From: Sphingomonas sp. JC676
GTDB taxonomy: Bacteria; Pseudomonadota; Alphaproteobacteria; Sphingomonadales; Sphingomonadaceae
Length of the DNA stretch: 64,000 bases
Assembly (NCBI RefSeq): GCF_014489075.1
Contig: NZ_JACTGR010000004.1
Coordinates: 62,001 to 126,000 of the forward strand
Direction: 5' to 3'
Every line of letters begins with the position of its first letter. Position 1 is the stretch's first letter. Shown one piece after another: positions 55,503-64,000 of the stretch. The translations under genes were made by a program, and so were the position numbers. The notes under the pieces are model-generated. The model was not told the DNA's origin and made no database searches. It saw only the letters and a program-made list of their open reading frames with translations.

Positions 55503-55707
55503 TACAAATCCCTCGCAGAAATGCGCTTGCACCAGTTGCGAGAACCATGGCCTCTGGACCAATAAAACATCGTTAATGCGGCGCTTACCATCTGACGTTC
55601 GGTCGATCGCGGAGGTCAATTTCCGCACCGGGCGGGCGGCAGACCTGGTCATGCGGCGTTCACGGGATCGGGGCGATGCTGCGTGCAATAACAATGGGAG
55701 GGTGTTC

Positions 55708-57087
55708 ATGGCGCGCATGATGCGAGCGATACGAAGCGGCGCTGCGGGCGCGGCGATGGTGCTATGGGCGGGCGCGGCGATCGCGGCGCCGGTGCCGCAG
55801 GACGCCCAGCAAGTGTCGCCGGACGACCGCGAGGCGCCTGAGGATTATGGCTGGATCGACCGTGCCGACGCCCTGTGGGACGCGATCGGCGATGCCCCGC
55901 CCGATTATTCCTTCGCCTTCGATGATGGCGAATCCCGGGGCGAGCCCTGGGCCTGGGAGACCGCCGACGGATACTGGATCGTCGTCGAGGATACGCCCGA
56001 GGGCATGCGCAGCTATTATTTCGAGCCGAACGCCGAGGGCCCGTTCCTAGCGCGCGAGGCGGACTACAGCTTCGGCTATGACGATGGCGAAATCGCGATG
56101 GTCTATGACGCCGGCGGCGGCGCGCTGCCGCGGGCTGAGGGCGCGGCCCATTTCGACGAGGGCGAGGCGCTGTACGACCGCGGCGTGGCGCTGCGCCGCG
56201 CGGTACGCCAGCGGAACTGGCAGCCGGTCGACACCACCGCCTGGGTGGATGTGAGCCTGGTGCTGATCGGGCTGCAGAACCAATGGGACGAGGGACGGCG
56301 GCGGCATCCGGGCTGGCGGCGGCACCGCGACCTGCCGAACGTGATCGCCTGGCATAACCGCTGGGACAGCGAGCATCGCCGCCGGGCCGACGCATCCGAG
56401 CGCTTCCGCCGCTGGCGCGAGGGCGGGTATCAGGGCAAGCCGCCGGGACGCCCGGGCGGCTGGGCGCACGGACCGCATGGGCCTGGCCGCGCCGACGGAC
56501 AGCCGGGCCGCCCGGGCGGGCGGCCGCATCGCCCCGCAGTTCCCATCACCGGCCCGGATTCGGGGCCGATCGCCGCTGCCCGGCCCGCGAACGATGTGCC
56601 GCGCGAGACAGGTGAGCGGCCGGTGCGTGGCCCGCTTCCGCGCGGCAAGCTTTCGGACGGGCCCGCCGAAGCCGTGACCGGGGCGCCTCCGACGCGGCCC
56701 GGGCGCGGCAAGTGGCGCGGTGGCGATGGACGCCCGGGACGCGATCGTGGCGATGGCGCGCAGCCGGTAGCTGCCGCTCCGACGCCCGTGGTGGCGCCGG
56801 CAGCACCTGCCACACGGCCGGTGCCGGTGCCGCGGCCCGCGTTCCGCCCGCGCCCGTCGACGGACGCGCAGGGCGCGGGGTTCCAGCGTCCGCCGCGTCC
56901 GGCGTTCACACCGCGCGAACGGCCGGTTTCGGCGGCGCCGGCCGCAGCGTCACCGCAGCGGCCCGCTTATACGCCCCCGCCGCAGCAGCGGCCGGCGTCG
57001 GCGCCCGCGCCGCGGCCTCCGGCGCCCCGGTCCGCGCCGCCGCCGCGGCCGGCCAAGCTCGACCGCGGCGATACCGACAAGCCCTGA
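55708..57087 (+). CDS. exported protein with a long proline/arginine-rich disordered tail
   Basis: A 459-aa protein. The signal peptide ends AAIAAPVP. Residues about 30-240 are ordered, acidic and aromatic: [46 protein letters not shown] and [20 protein letters not shown], a repeated Y/W pattern that suggests a beta-repeat. The rest is Pro, Gly, Arg and Ala rich (for example [20 protein letters not shown]) and probably unfolded. GGGAGG lies 6 nt before the ATG. A longer open frame upstream only mirrors the Thr-Pro repeat. I see no family. Confidence 0.72.
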   Translation: MARMMRAIRSGAAGAAMVLWAGAAIAAPVPQDAQQVSPDDREAPEDYGWIDRADALWDAIGDAPPDYSFAFDDGESRGEPWAWETADGYWIVVEDTPEGMRSYYFEPNAEGPFLAREADYSFGYDDGEIAMVYDAGGGALPRAEGAAHFDEGEALYDRGVALRRAVRQRNWQPVDTTAWVDVSLVLIGLQNQWDEGRRRHPGWRRHRDLPNVIAWHNRWDSEHRRRADASERFRRWREGGYQGKPPGRPGGWAHGPHGPGRADGQPGRPGGRPHRPAVPITGPDSGPIAAARPANDVPRETGERPVRGPLPRGKLSDGPAEAVTGAPPTRPGRGKWRGGDGRPGRDRGDGAQPVAAAPTPVVAPAAPATRPVPVPRPAFRPRPSTDAQGAGFQRPPRPAFTPRERPVSAAPAAASPQRPAYTPPPQQRPASAPAPRPPAPRSAPPPRPAKLDRGDTDKP

Positions 57088-57091
57088 CGCC

Positions 57092-57550
57092 TCAGGCCGG
57101 GCGAAAGGGGAGCAGCGATTGATATTGCGCGAGCGGCGGCGCGGCGGAGATCGCCGCGCCGTGGCGCAGCAGGAAAGCGTGGCGGACAATCTCCGCCTGC
57201 TGCTCGAGCCCATATTTCTCGAACGCCTGTCCGGGCTTGAGCGCATAGTCGTAGCGGCAGAAGGGGTGGCGCTTCAGCGGCAGGAAGATGCCCTTCTGGT
57301 GCTGCCAGATATGCACCATCTCATGGACGAACAGCCCCTGGACGCCGAGCGGCGCGGTGCTGAAATCGTCGAAATAGATGCCGCTCTTCGGATGGAAATG
57401 GATCGTGCCGAGCGGTGCCATCGTGGTGTTCGAGGGCTGGAAGAAGATGAACTTCGAATTGGCGATGCGCGCGCGCGCATAGTCGATCGCGGCGCCGAAC
57501 ACCGAGGCACAGAGCCGGGTTTCGCCTTCGGTGAGGGAGCGCGCAGCCAT
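57092..57550 (-). CDS. vgr-related small metalloprotease-like protein
   Basis: A 152-aa soluble protein with a HEXXH site: FVHEMVHIWQHQKG (H76, E77, H80). Proteins of this shape (SLTEGETRLCASVFG at the start, APLGTIHFHPKSGIYF in the middle, YDYALKPGQAFEKYG after the zinc site) are often annotated in alphaproteobacteria as vgr-related protein. No secretion signal. The ATG at 57550 fits the family length; 15 extra codons upstream are possible. Substrate unknown. Convergent with the disordered protein, whose stop is 4 bp away. Confidence 0.78.
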   Translation of the reverse strand: MAARSLTEGETRLCASVFGAAIDYARARIANSKFIFFQPSNTTMAPLGTIHFHPKSGIYFDDFSTAPLGVQGLFVHEMVHIWQHQKGIFLPLKRHPFCRYDYALKPGQAFEKYGLEQQAEIVRHAFLLRHGAAISAAPPLAQYQSLLPFRPA

Positions 57551-57640
57551 TGCGGCGACTATGGCGGATCGCTCCCGGGACCGCCAGTGTTGCATATGTG
57601 TAATACACTGCTAGGGTGCCGCCTGGAACGGGGAGTGCAC

Positions 57641-58552
57641 ATGGGCGGTATCGAATTGGGCAATGCGGGCGTGTTGCGTCCGGGCAAGCTGCGCTGGCTG
57701 CGCGCGATCGGATGGATGCTGCTGCTGTTCGTCGGGCTGACCGCGGTGTTCGCCCTCTTTACGAATTTCGGGTTGAAGCCCGCTGTCGAGGCGACGGGAG
57801 GCACCTTCACGACGCCGAAAGCGGCGCCGCAGGATATCAAGCTGGCGATGATCCTCGCCGGACTGGCGATCGTGATCGCGCTCTATGTGCTCGCCGTCCG
57901 GCTGGGCGAGAAAAGGCGGCCGGTGGAACTGGCGATGCGGGCATTGCCGATCGAGTTGCCCGCGGGGCTTGCGGTGGGCGGCGCGCTGATGGCGGCGACT
58001 TTGGGGACGCTCTGGGCAACGGGCTGGGTGACGATCCATCCGCAGCCGGTGACGCGCTTGATGCCAGCGGTGCGCGAGATGTTCCAGTCGGGCGTGCTCG
58101 AGGAATTGCTGTTCCGGCTGGTGGCGTTCCGGCTGCTGTGGCGCGCGTTCGGCGTGTGGTGGGCATTGGCGCTTTCGGCGGCCTTGTTCGGCGGGCTGCA
58201 CCTGGGCAACCCCAACGCGACGATCTTCGCGGCGATCTGCATCGCGTTCGAGGCGGGGATCCTGCTTGCGGCCTTCTACGTGCTAACCGGGCGGGCATGG
58301 GCGCCGATCGGCGTGCATGCGGCGTGGAACTTCACCCAGGGCTGGATCTTCGGCGCGGCGGTCTCGGGATCGCCGGGCGGCTTTTCGGGCGGACCGCTGG
58401 CGACGCAGCCGGTGGCGGGCGTGCCGGCGATATTCTCGGGCGGCGCGTTCGGGCCCGAGGGTTCGCTGCCGGCCTTGCTGATCTGCACCGGCGCGGGCGC
58501 TGGCGTGCTGTGGCTGGCGTGGCGCCGGGGGAAGACGGTGCCGGCGGACTAG
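57641..58552 (+). CDS. CPBP-family intramembrane metalloprotease (CAAX protease-like)
   Basis: A 303-aa polytopic membrane protein. The active-site glutamates are in LEELLFRLVAFR (E-E-x-x-x-R), followed by FGGLHLGNPNA and IGVHAAWNFTQGW, giving the two histidines of the CPBP/Abi family. Seven or so hydrophobic segments are seen. Such proteases are linked to peptide processing or self-immunity in bacteria; no target peptide is visible nearby. The ATG at 57641 is preferred because GGGGAG lies 6 nt before it. Confidence 0.9.
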   Translation: MGGIELGNAGVLRPGKLRWLRAIGWMLLLFVGLTAVFALFTNFGLKPAVEATGGTFTTPKAAPQDIKLAMILAGLAIVIALYVLAVRLGEKRRPVELAMRALPIELPAGLAVGGALMAATLGTLWATGWVTIHPQPVTRLMPAVREMFQSGVLEELLFRLVAFRLLWRAFGVWWALALSAALFGGLHLGNPNATIFAAICIAFEAGILLAAFYVLTGRAWAPIGVHAAWNFTQGWIFGAAVSGSPGGFSGGPLATQPVAGVPAIFSGGAFGPEGSLPALLICTGAGAGVLWLAWRRGKTVPAD

Positions 58553-58604
58553 GGGCTACCGAAGTTCAGCGTCTGCTGTTGGTGGAAAGCGGCCATTCTC
58601 CTCA

Positions 58605-58714
58605 CCGTCACCCGGGTCTTGTGCCGGGGTCCACCTATCCGCAAGCGAGTCGCTAGCGCCTTGGGCGTCTCACCAAATTGCGCAGTGGACCCCGACACAA
58701 GGCCGCGGTGACGG
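58605..58714. repeat. paired-palindrome (REP/BIME-like) repeat, type B
   Basis: Left arm 58605-58634 (CCGTCACCCGGGTCTTGTGC...) and right arm 58685-58714 (GTGGACCCCGACACAAGGCC...) are inverted copies with a few mismatches; the outer GTCACC and inner GTCCAC ends match the element at 37280. Between 58553 and 58848 nothing else is supported except a weak hairpin GCCCGTCC/GGACGGGC at 58760-58782. Confidence 0.8.
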
Positions 58715-58906
58715 GTGGGTGCAAAGGCTCCATTACTGCCCGCCAGTGAGACGTAAGCGGCCCGTCCGAGCATAGGACGGGCTTGCCATTCGGCGCATCC
58801 GCGGCCAGTTAGGCGGGCTTCAACGGCCCAGGCAAGGAGTGCGGCATCATGCGGAACGGACAGGACATCGCTCGAACGATCCTCTCCTCCCGCGCGCTGG
58901 TGCCTC

Positions 58907-60493
<1,587 letters not shown>

Positions 60494-60524
60494 CTGATCA
60501 TTCCATAATTCCTATTTGCTGGCC

Positions 60525-61091
60525 ATGGCGAGACCAAAGGCATTCGATGTGGACCTGGCGCTGGACAACGCCGTGGACGTGTTCCGCGAACACGGCTTCG
60601 AAGGCACGTCAGCCGAAATGCTGGTGCGGGCAATGGGTATCGGCCGGCAGAGCCTCTACGATACGTTCGGCGACAAATGGCAGCTCTACCGCGATGCGCT
60701 GCGCCGGTACGCGACTGTCGAAACCCATGCCCATGTCATCGCGCTGCGCAGCCGGGAGCGGGCGCTGGACGGCATCCGCGCGATGATCGACCGCGTGATC
60801 GATGATGCCGGCAATGCCTGTCTCGGCGTCAATTCGACGTGCGAGTTCGGGGCGAGCCGCCCGGATCTCGAAGAGATCAAGGTCGCTGCAGGGCGCGTGC
60901 TGCACGGCGCGATCTGCGAACGGGTGCGCGAGGCACAGGCCCAAGGAGACGTTTCTGCCGATCTCGTCCCCGAGTCCGTTGCCGCGTTCCTGGAGGCCAG
61001 CTTCTCAGGCATCCGCATCGCCGCTCGGGGCGGCGGCGATCCGGCGCAGCTTCGTATGCTCGGCGATCTCGCAATGCGCGCCCTGCGCTGA
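60525..61091 (+). CDS. TetR/AcrR family transcriptional regulator
   Basis: A 188-aa repressor. The HTH is at about residues 20-55: FREHGFEGTSAEMLVRAMGIG (FEGTSAEMLVRAMGIGRQSL) and SLYDTFGDKWQLY, the F-x-D/N-K hallmark. The C-terminal domain (TetR_C type with CLGVNSTCEFGAS) will bind an unknown ligand. It is followed 53 bp later by an SDR gene on the same strand, with a clear palindrome in the gap. By analogy the regulator represses that gene. The ATG at 60525 is used; an in-frame TTG at 60516 is also possible. Confidence 0.92.
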   Translation: MARPKAFDVDLALDNAVDVFREHGFEGTSAEMLVRAMGIGRQSLYDTFGDKWQLYRDALRRYATVETHAHVIALRSRERALDGIRAMIDRVIDDAGNACLGVNSTCEFGASRPDLEEIKVAAGRVLHGAICERVREAQAQGDVSADLVPESVAAFLEASFSGIRIAARGGGDPAQLRMLGDLAMRALR

Positions 61092-61109
61092 GTTTTTTGC
61101 CCTTTAATG

Positions 61110-61121
61110 GAACGATCGTTC
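61110..61121. promoter_or_regulatory. operator for the adjacent TetR regulator
   Basis: A perfect 12-bp palindrome GAACGATCGTTC, in the wider context TGGAACGATCGTTCAAA, lies between the TetR stop (61091) and the SDR start (61145). Size, symmetry and spacing fit a TetR-type operator overlapping the SDR promoter. Confidence 0.78.
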
Positions 61122-61144
61122 AAATAACCTAAGGACCCAATCCG

Positions 61145-61969
61145 ATGTCGAATCCGACCATTCTCATCACCGGCACCAGCAGCGGCTTGGGCCAGAAGAC
61201 CGCGCTCCATTTCGCCGAGCAGGGTTGGAACGTCGCCGCGACGATGCGCACGCCGGAGCGCGATACCATGCTGCGGGGGCATGACCGCATCGCAGTGATT
61301 CCTCTTGACGTTACCGATGTGGATTCGGTGCGGGCCGGGGTGGCGGCAGCGATCGAGCGCTTCGGCCGGATCGACGTGGTGGTGAACAATGCCGGGGTCG
61401 GCGCCTATGGTCCGCTCGAGCTGGCCGAAGAGGCGACGATCGACTGGCAGTTCGCGGTCAATGTGCGGGGCCCGATCAACGTGATCCGGGCGATGCTTCC
61501 GCATTTCCGCGCCAACCGCGCCGGGACATTCGTCAATGTCAGCTCCTATATGGGCCTGACCAGCGCGGTGCCGACCGGATCGCTCTACAACATGTCCAAA
61601 TTCGCGCTGGAGGGCCTGACCGAGGGGCTGAGCTACGAGCTGCGCCCGTTCGGCATCCGGTTGCGGCTGATCGAGTCCGGCGGGTTCAAGGGCAACAGCT
61701 TCCTCGACAACATGGTGTTCAGCCGCGCCGGCGACGGCGGCGACTATGCCGCGGTGATCACGAATGTGGAGCGCAGGTTCGCGGAGGTCGACGAGACGCG
61801 CCTCGATGACGCGCAGACGATCGTCGATGCGATCCACGCCGCCGCGACGCGCGAGGATGCCAGGTTCCGCACGGTAATTGGCGCGGACGGGAATGCGCTG
61901 ATGGCGATGCGGAATTCGATGCCGATCGAGGACTATCTCGACACGATCGCGGCGCAGTTCGGGCTGTAG
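61145..61969 (+). CDS. short-chain dehydrogenase/reductase
   Basis: A 274-aa Rossmann-fold oxidoreductase. Cofactor motif TGTSSGLGQKTA (residues 8-19) and NNAGVGAYGPLELAEE with the N-A-G; the catalytic set is S of VNVSSYMGL and Y-N-M-S-K (YNMSKFALEGLTEGL). Sequence around NTSKFALEG is like that of SDRs acting on sterols, quinones or retinoids, but substrate cannot be named. It follows the TetR regulator and its operator, so it is probably induced by a ligand. Confidence 0.92.
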   Translation: MSNPTILITGTSSGLGQKTALHFAEQGWNVAATMRTPERDTMLRGHDRIAVIPLDVTDVDSVRAGVAAAIERFGRIDVVVNNAGVGAYGPLELAEEATIDWQFAVNVRGPINVIRAMLPHFRANRAGTFVNVSSYMGLTSAVPTGSLYNMSKFALEGLTEGLSYELRPFGIRLRLIESGGFKGNSFLDNMVFSRAGDGGDYAAVITNVERRFAEVDETRLDDAQTIVDAIHAAATREDARFRTVIGADGNALMAMRNSMPIEDYLDTIAAQFGL

Positions 61970-62006
61970 GCCGAGCTGTCGGGCGGCGAGTGGCGGTGGA
62001 GATCGA

Positions 62007-62408
62007 CTAGGGGCCTGAGGGGGCACACCTTTTCCAGGTGTCGGTGCCGAGAATGCCGCCCTTGCTCCTGTCTTCCACCAGACTCCCCGTCCCCTCGGGC
62101 AGGACGGTAAGCGTCTGAAGAATGGCCCGCCGGCCATTCCGAACGAGCACGCGGATACCGCCATCGCCCAGTGTCTCGATCGCCATGCCGTGCCAGTCGG
62201 CGTCGGCGGAAGCCGCCATATGGGGCAATTTGCCCTCCGGCTCACCCACCAGGCATGCCGCGACCTCATCGGGATTCTTCGGTGTATGCACGATCGTGGT
62301 CGGCTTCGACGGAAGCGGCAACAGAAGTAAGAGGCCGAGCAAAGGCAGACCTGCGGCTAACCAAATGGCTATCCGCGCATCGAACTTCGGCGCGTCGGCA
62401 TAGCTCAT
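62007..62408 (-). CDS. hypothetical membrane-anchored protein
   Basis: A 133-aa protein with one N-terminal membrane segment (about residues 13-31, IWLAAGLPLLGLLLLLPLP) and a soluble domain with two cysteines (AACLVGEPEGK, KRCAPSGP). It overlaps the PH-domain gene by 4 bp, forming an operon. No family recognised. Confidence 0.65.
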   Translation of the reverse strand: MSYADAPKFDARIAIWLAAGLPLLGLLLLLPLPSKPTTIVHTPKNPDEVAACLVGEPEGKLPHMAASADADWHGMAIETLGDGGIRVLVRNGRRAILQTLTVLPEGTGSLVEDRSKGGILGTDTWKRCAPSGP

Positions 62409-62860
62409 GCCGGCTCGCCGAAATCCTCGTGCACCATGTCGAACTCGCGGACGCCGCGCGCGCGGCGGGCGGTGTTGACGAGGTCGCGCAGGTTTTCGCG
62501 GCGGGCGCGGGCGTGGTCGACGTCGCGGATGATCAGCGGGGCGTCGCGCGTCGTCTCGTCGGACGAGGTGATGGTGATCGTGCCGATGTCCGCCATCTGG
62601 TTGATGATGGTGAAGTCGATCCGGACATCCTTGACCCGGTAGAGCTCGATCTCGTCGATCGACTTGGAGAATATGCCCTTGTGGAGGATCAGCCGGTCGC
62701 TGGTGACCTCATAGGTGGTCGCGAGATTGGCGATCCATTTGACCAGGATGATGATCAGCCCCACCCCGACCAGGCAGAGCAGCAGCGTGCCCCAGCCGGC
62801 GAGCGTGCCGCGCAGCCAACCCCAGGTGGAGGAACGGAAACGGTCGATCACTTGGGTCAC
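62405..62860 (-). CDS. bacterial PH-domain membrane protein (YdbS/DUF304-like)
   Basis: A 151-aa protein with a paired hydrophobic segment (WGTLLLCLVGVGLIIILVKW) and a bacterial PH domain: TTYEVTSDRLILHKGIFSKSIDEIELYRVKDV (cut as YEVTSDRLILHKGIFSK and IDEIELYRVKDVRID), TIINQMADIGTITI and ENLRDLVNTARRARG. The GTG at 62860 is chosen because GGGAG stands 8 nt upstream; an ATG at 62956 would add a tail without coding character. Role unknown; the first gene of a two-gene operon with the 62007 gene. Confidence 0.8.
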   Translation of the reverse strand: MTQVIDRFRSSTWGWLRGTLAGWGTLLLCLVGVGLIIILVKWIANLATTYEVTSDRLILHKGIFSKSIDEIELYRVKDVRIDFTIINQMADIGTITITSSDETTRDAPLIIRDVDHARARRENLRDLVNTARRARGVREFDMVHEDFGEPA

Positions 62861-62961
62861 TATGCTGTCTCCCGCCGATAACGCGGGCAGGATAGCGCAG
62901 CCGCGCGAGGGCGCCAGCCTCGTTGCGGCGATTGTCGAGTTGATGATAGCGAGCAACGGTC

Positions 62962-64000
62962 ATGACGCGAGGCTTGCTGATGCTGAAGTGCGGGGCGCTG
63001 TCGATCGTTGGGTTCTTCCTCTTGCCTCTGCCGGCGCTCGCGCAGGACGCGGGCTTCGAGGCGAAGGTCCGCGCCGCGGGCGAGACCTATCTCGCGGCTG
63101 AAAAGGGTGTCGGCCTGTCAATCGGCGTCCTCCGTGACGGCCGATCCCATTACTATGATTTTGGAACGGCGACGAAGGGCGGTGCTGCGTCGACGCGCGA
63201 TACAGCCTATGAGATCGGGTCGATATCGAAGACGATCAGCGGGCTGCTGCTGGCGCGGGCGGTGATCGCCGGCAAGGCGAGCCTGGACGACGATGTCCGC
63301 AAATATCTGGACGGCGCCTATCCCAAGCTCGCCTACGAGGGCGCGCCGATCCGGCTGCTGCACCTTGCCAACATGACCTCGGCGCTGCCCGACAATCTGC
63401 CGGACCTGTCCGGGCTCGATCCCGATCCCGGGCATATCGAGCATGCGGCGGCGCTTGCCGCCTATGGCAAGGACCGGTTCCTGGAGGATCTGCGCGGCGT
63501 CGCCCCGAGCGCGAAGCCAGGAGAGAATGTGGCGCATTCGAACGTCGCGGCGCAGCTGCTGACCCATGTCCTCGAGCGGATCTATGGCGCGCCCTACGAC
63601 GCGATCCTGAAGCGCGAGATCGAGGGGCCGCTGGGCTTCGCGGCGCGCGGTGAAGCGATGGGGTATGAAGCGAGCGGGGCAGCAGCGGCGGTGCTGCCGC
63701 GCGACAAGTTCGGCTATCGTTATTCGACCGCGGACATGCTGCGCTACGCCGCGCTGCAGCTGAACGAAGCCGACGCCGCCGTTGCGCTCAGCCACAAGGG
63801 GACCTGGTTCACGCTCGACCGCAAGACCTATGTCGGGCTCACCTGGATCGTAAGCGAACTGCCCGGCGGCGGTCGTCAGCTGCGCTATTCGGGCGGCACC
63901 TGGGGCTTTGCCAGCGTGATGATGCTCTATCCCGAGCGCAAGCTGGGCGTGGTGCTGATGGCGAACAATGCGAGCGATACCGCGCAGGACAAGCTTAGCG
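62962..64000 (+). CDS. serine beta-lactamase-like hydrolase (cut by the window end)
   Basis: A periplasmic class-C-fold serine hydrolase; 346 codons are visible and the C-terminus lies beyond 64000. The signal peptide ends at ALAQ. The nucleophile motif is EIGSISKTISG (S-x-x-K, as SISK), followed by LLHLANMTSALPDN and GENVAHSNVAAQLL, where HSN replaces the usual Y-x-N; WGFASVMMLYPERKLGVVLMAN is the C-terminal strand. The family covers beta-lactamases, esterases and D-peptidases; no choice can be made. It is divergent from the PH-domain gene. Confidence 0.88.
   Translation, partial: MTRGLLMLKCGALSIVGFFLLPLPALAQDAGFEAKVRAAGETYLAAEKGVGLSIGVLRDGRSHYYDFGTATKGGAASTRDTAYEIGSISKTISGLLLARAVIAGKASLDDDVRKYLDGAYPKLAYEGAPIRLLHLANMTSALPDNLPDLSGLDPDPGHIEHAAALAAYGKDRFLEDLRGVAPSAKPGENVAHSNVAAQLLTHVLERIYGAPYDAILKREIEGPLGFAARGEAMGYEASGAAAAVLPRDKFGYRYSTADMLRYAALQLNEADAAVALSHKGTWFTLDRKTYVGLTWIVSELPGGGRQLRYSGGTWGFASVMMLYPERKLGVVLMANNASDTAQDKLS

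Noticed and set aside
55168..55707. Upstream extension of the proline-rich protein gene, coding (Gly-Val)n
   Set aside because: It is the antisense of the Thr-Pro repeat; the real start at 55708 has GGGAGG and a signal peptide.

Overview
The window is a high-GC chromosomal segment of an alphaproteobacterium, most likely a sphingomonad (Sphingomonas or a close relative). The case rests on gene content and order: yajC-secD-secF followed by an Mth938-like gene, hslV-hslU, a patatin/3-hydroxybutyrate dehydrogenase pair, many small periplasmic proteins and lipoproteins, a very large TonB-dependent receptor, and an alphaproteobacterial LexA box (GTTC-N7-GTTC) in front of uvrA. No 16S gene is present, so the genus is inferred. 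Apart from one AT-rich island at about 39.4-40.5 kb, base composition looks even and most of the window is ordinary core chromosome.

Layout. 0-9.5 kb: a TetR regulator cut by the left edge, a VOC protein, ThpR, a Bax-inhibitor-1 membrane protein, a CDF metal transporter, a short RNB ribonuclease, an M20 amidohydrolase, two small conserved proteins, and the bdhA/patatin pair. 9.5-15.3 kb: a YpfJ metallopeptidase, a hydrolase, a TPR protein, a glyoxalase block (gloA, a nitronate-monooxygenase-like enzyme, gloB) and two tandem secreted paralogs. 15.3-19.3 kb: hslVU, a Yip1 protein and a PilZ protein. 19.5-22.7 kb: a two-gene ABC importer with a double permease. 22.7-26.3 kb: tRNA-Pro(GGG) and the yajC-secDF operon. 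26.3-39.2 kb: a type II NADH dehydrogenase, a hairpin-rich stretch that may be a structured RNA, and many small envelope, stress and regulatory genes. 39.4-40.5 kb: the remains of an AAA_13 (RloC/PrrC-like) ATPase. 40.5-43.5 kb: uvrA with its SOS box. 44.5-47.5 kb: a compact radical-SAM/two-methyltransferase operon preceded by a possible 51-codon peptide gene. 47.6-55.5 kb: a TonB-like protein and a cupin facing a lipoprotein, Slam translocon and TonB-dependent receptor cluster. 55.7-64 kb: a proline-rich secreted protein, a small metalloprotease, a CAAX protease, an ABC-F ATPase with an overlapping leader ORF, a TetR/SDR pair with a clear operator, a PH-domain pair, and a serine hydrolase cut by the right edge.

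How the parts work together. SecDF-YajC pulls proteins through the Sec channel. HslVU degrades proteins and may be driven by a heat-shock promoter on a nearly leaderless mRNA. GloA and GloB detoxify methylglyoxal. The lipoprotein-Slam-receptor cluster has the parts of a surface nutrient-capture device: a TbpB-like lipoprotein, its outer-membrane translocator and a TonB-gated channel. The radical-SAM operon has the shape of a small biosynthetic pathway of unknown product.

The observations most worth a second look are the Slam cluster, the radical-SAM operon with its coupled small ORF, the leader ORF overlapping the ABC-F start, the hairpin array with a terminator at 27.7-28.25 kb, and the frameshifted ATPase beside uvrA. 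Repeated paired palindromes of two kinds (at 9.5, 15.3, 16.6, 37.3 and 58.6 kb) look like BIME/REP-type elements. No CRISPR array, transposase, integrase or rRNA was seen.
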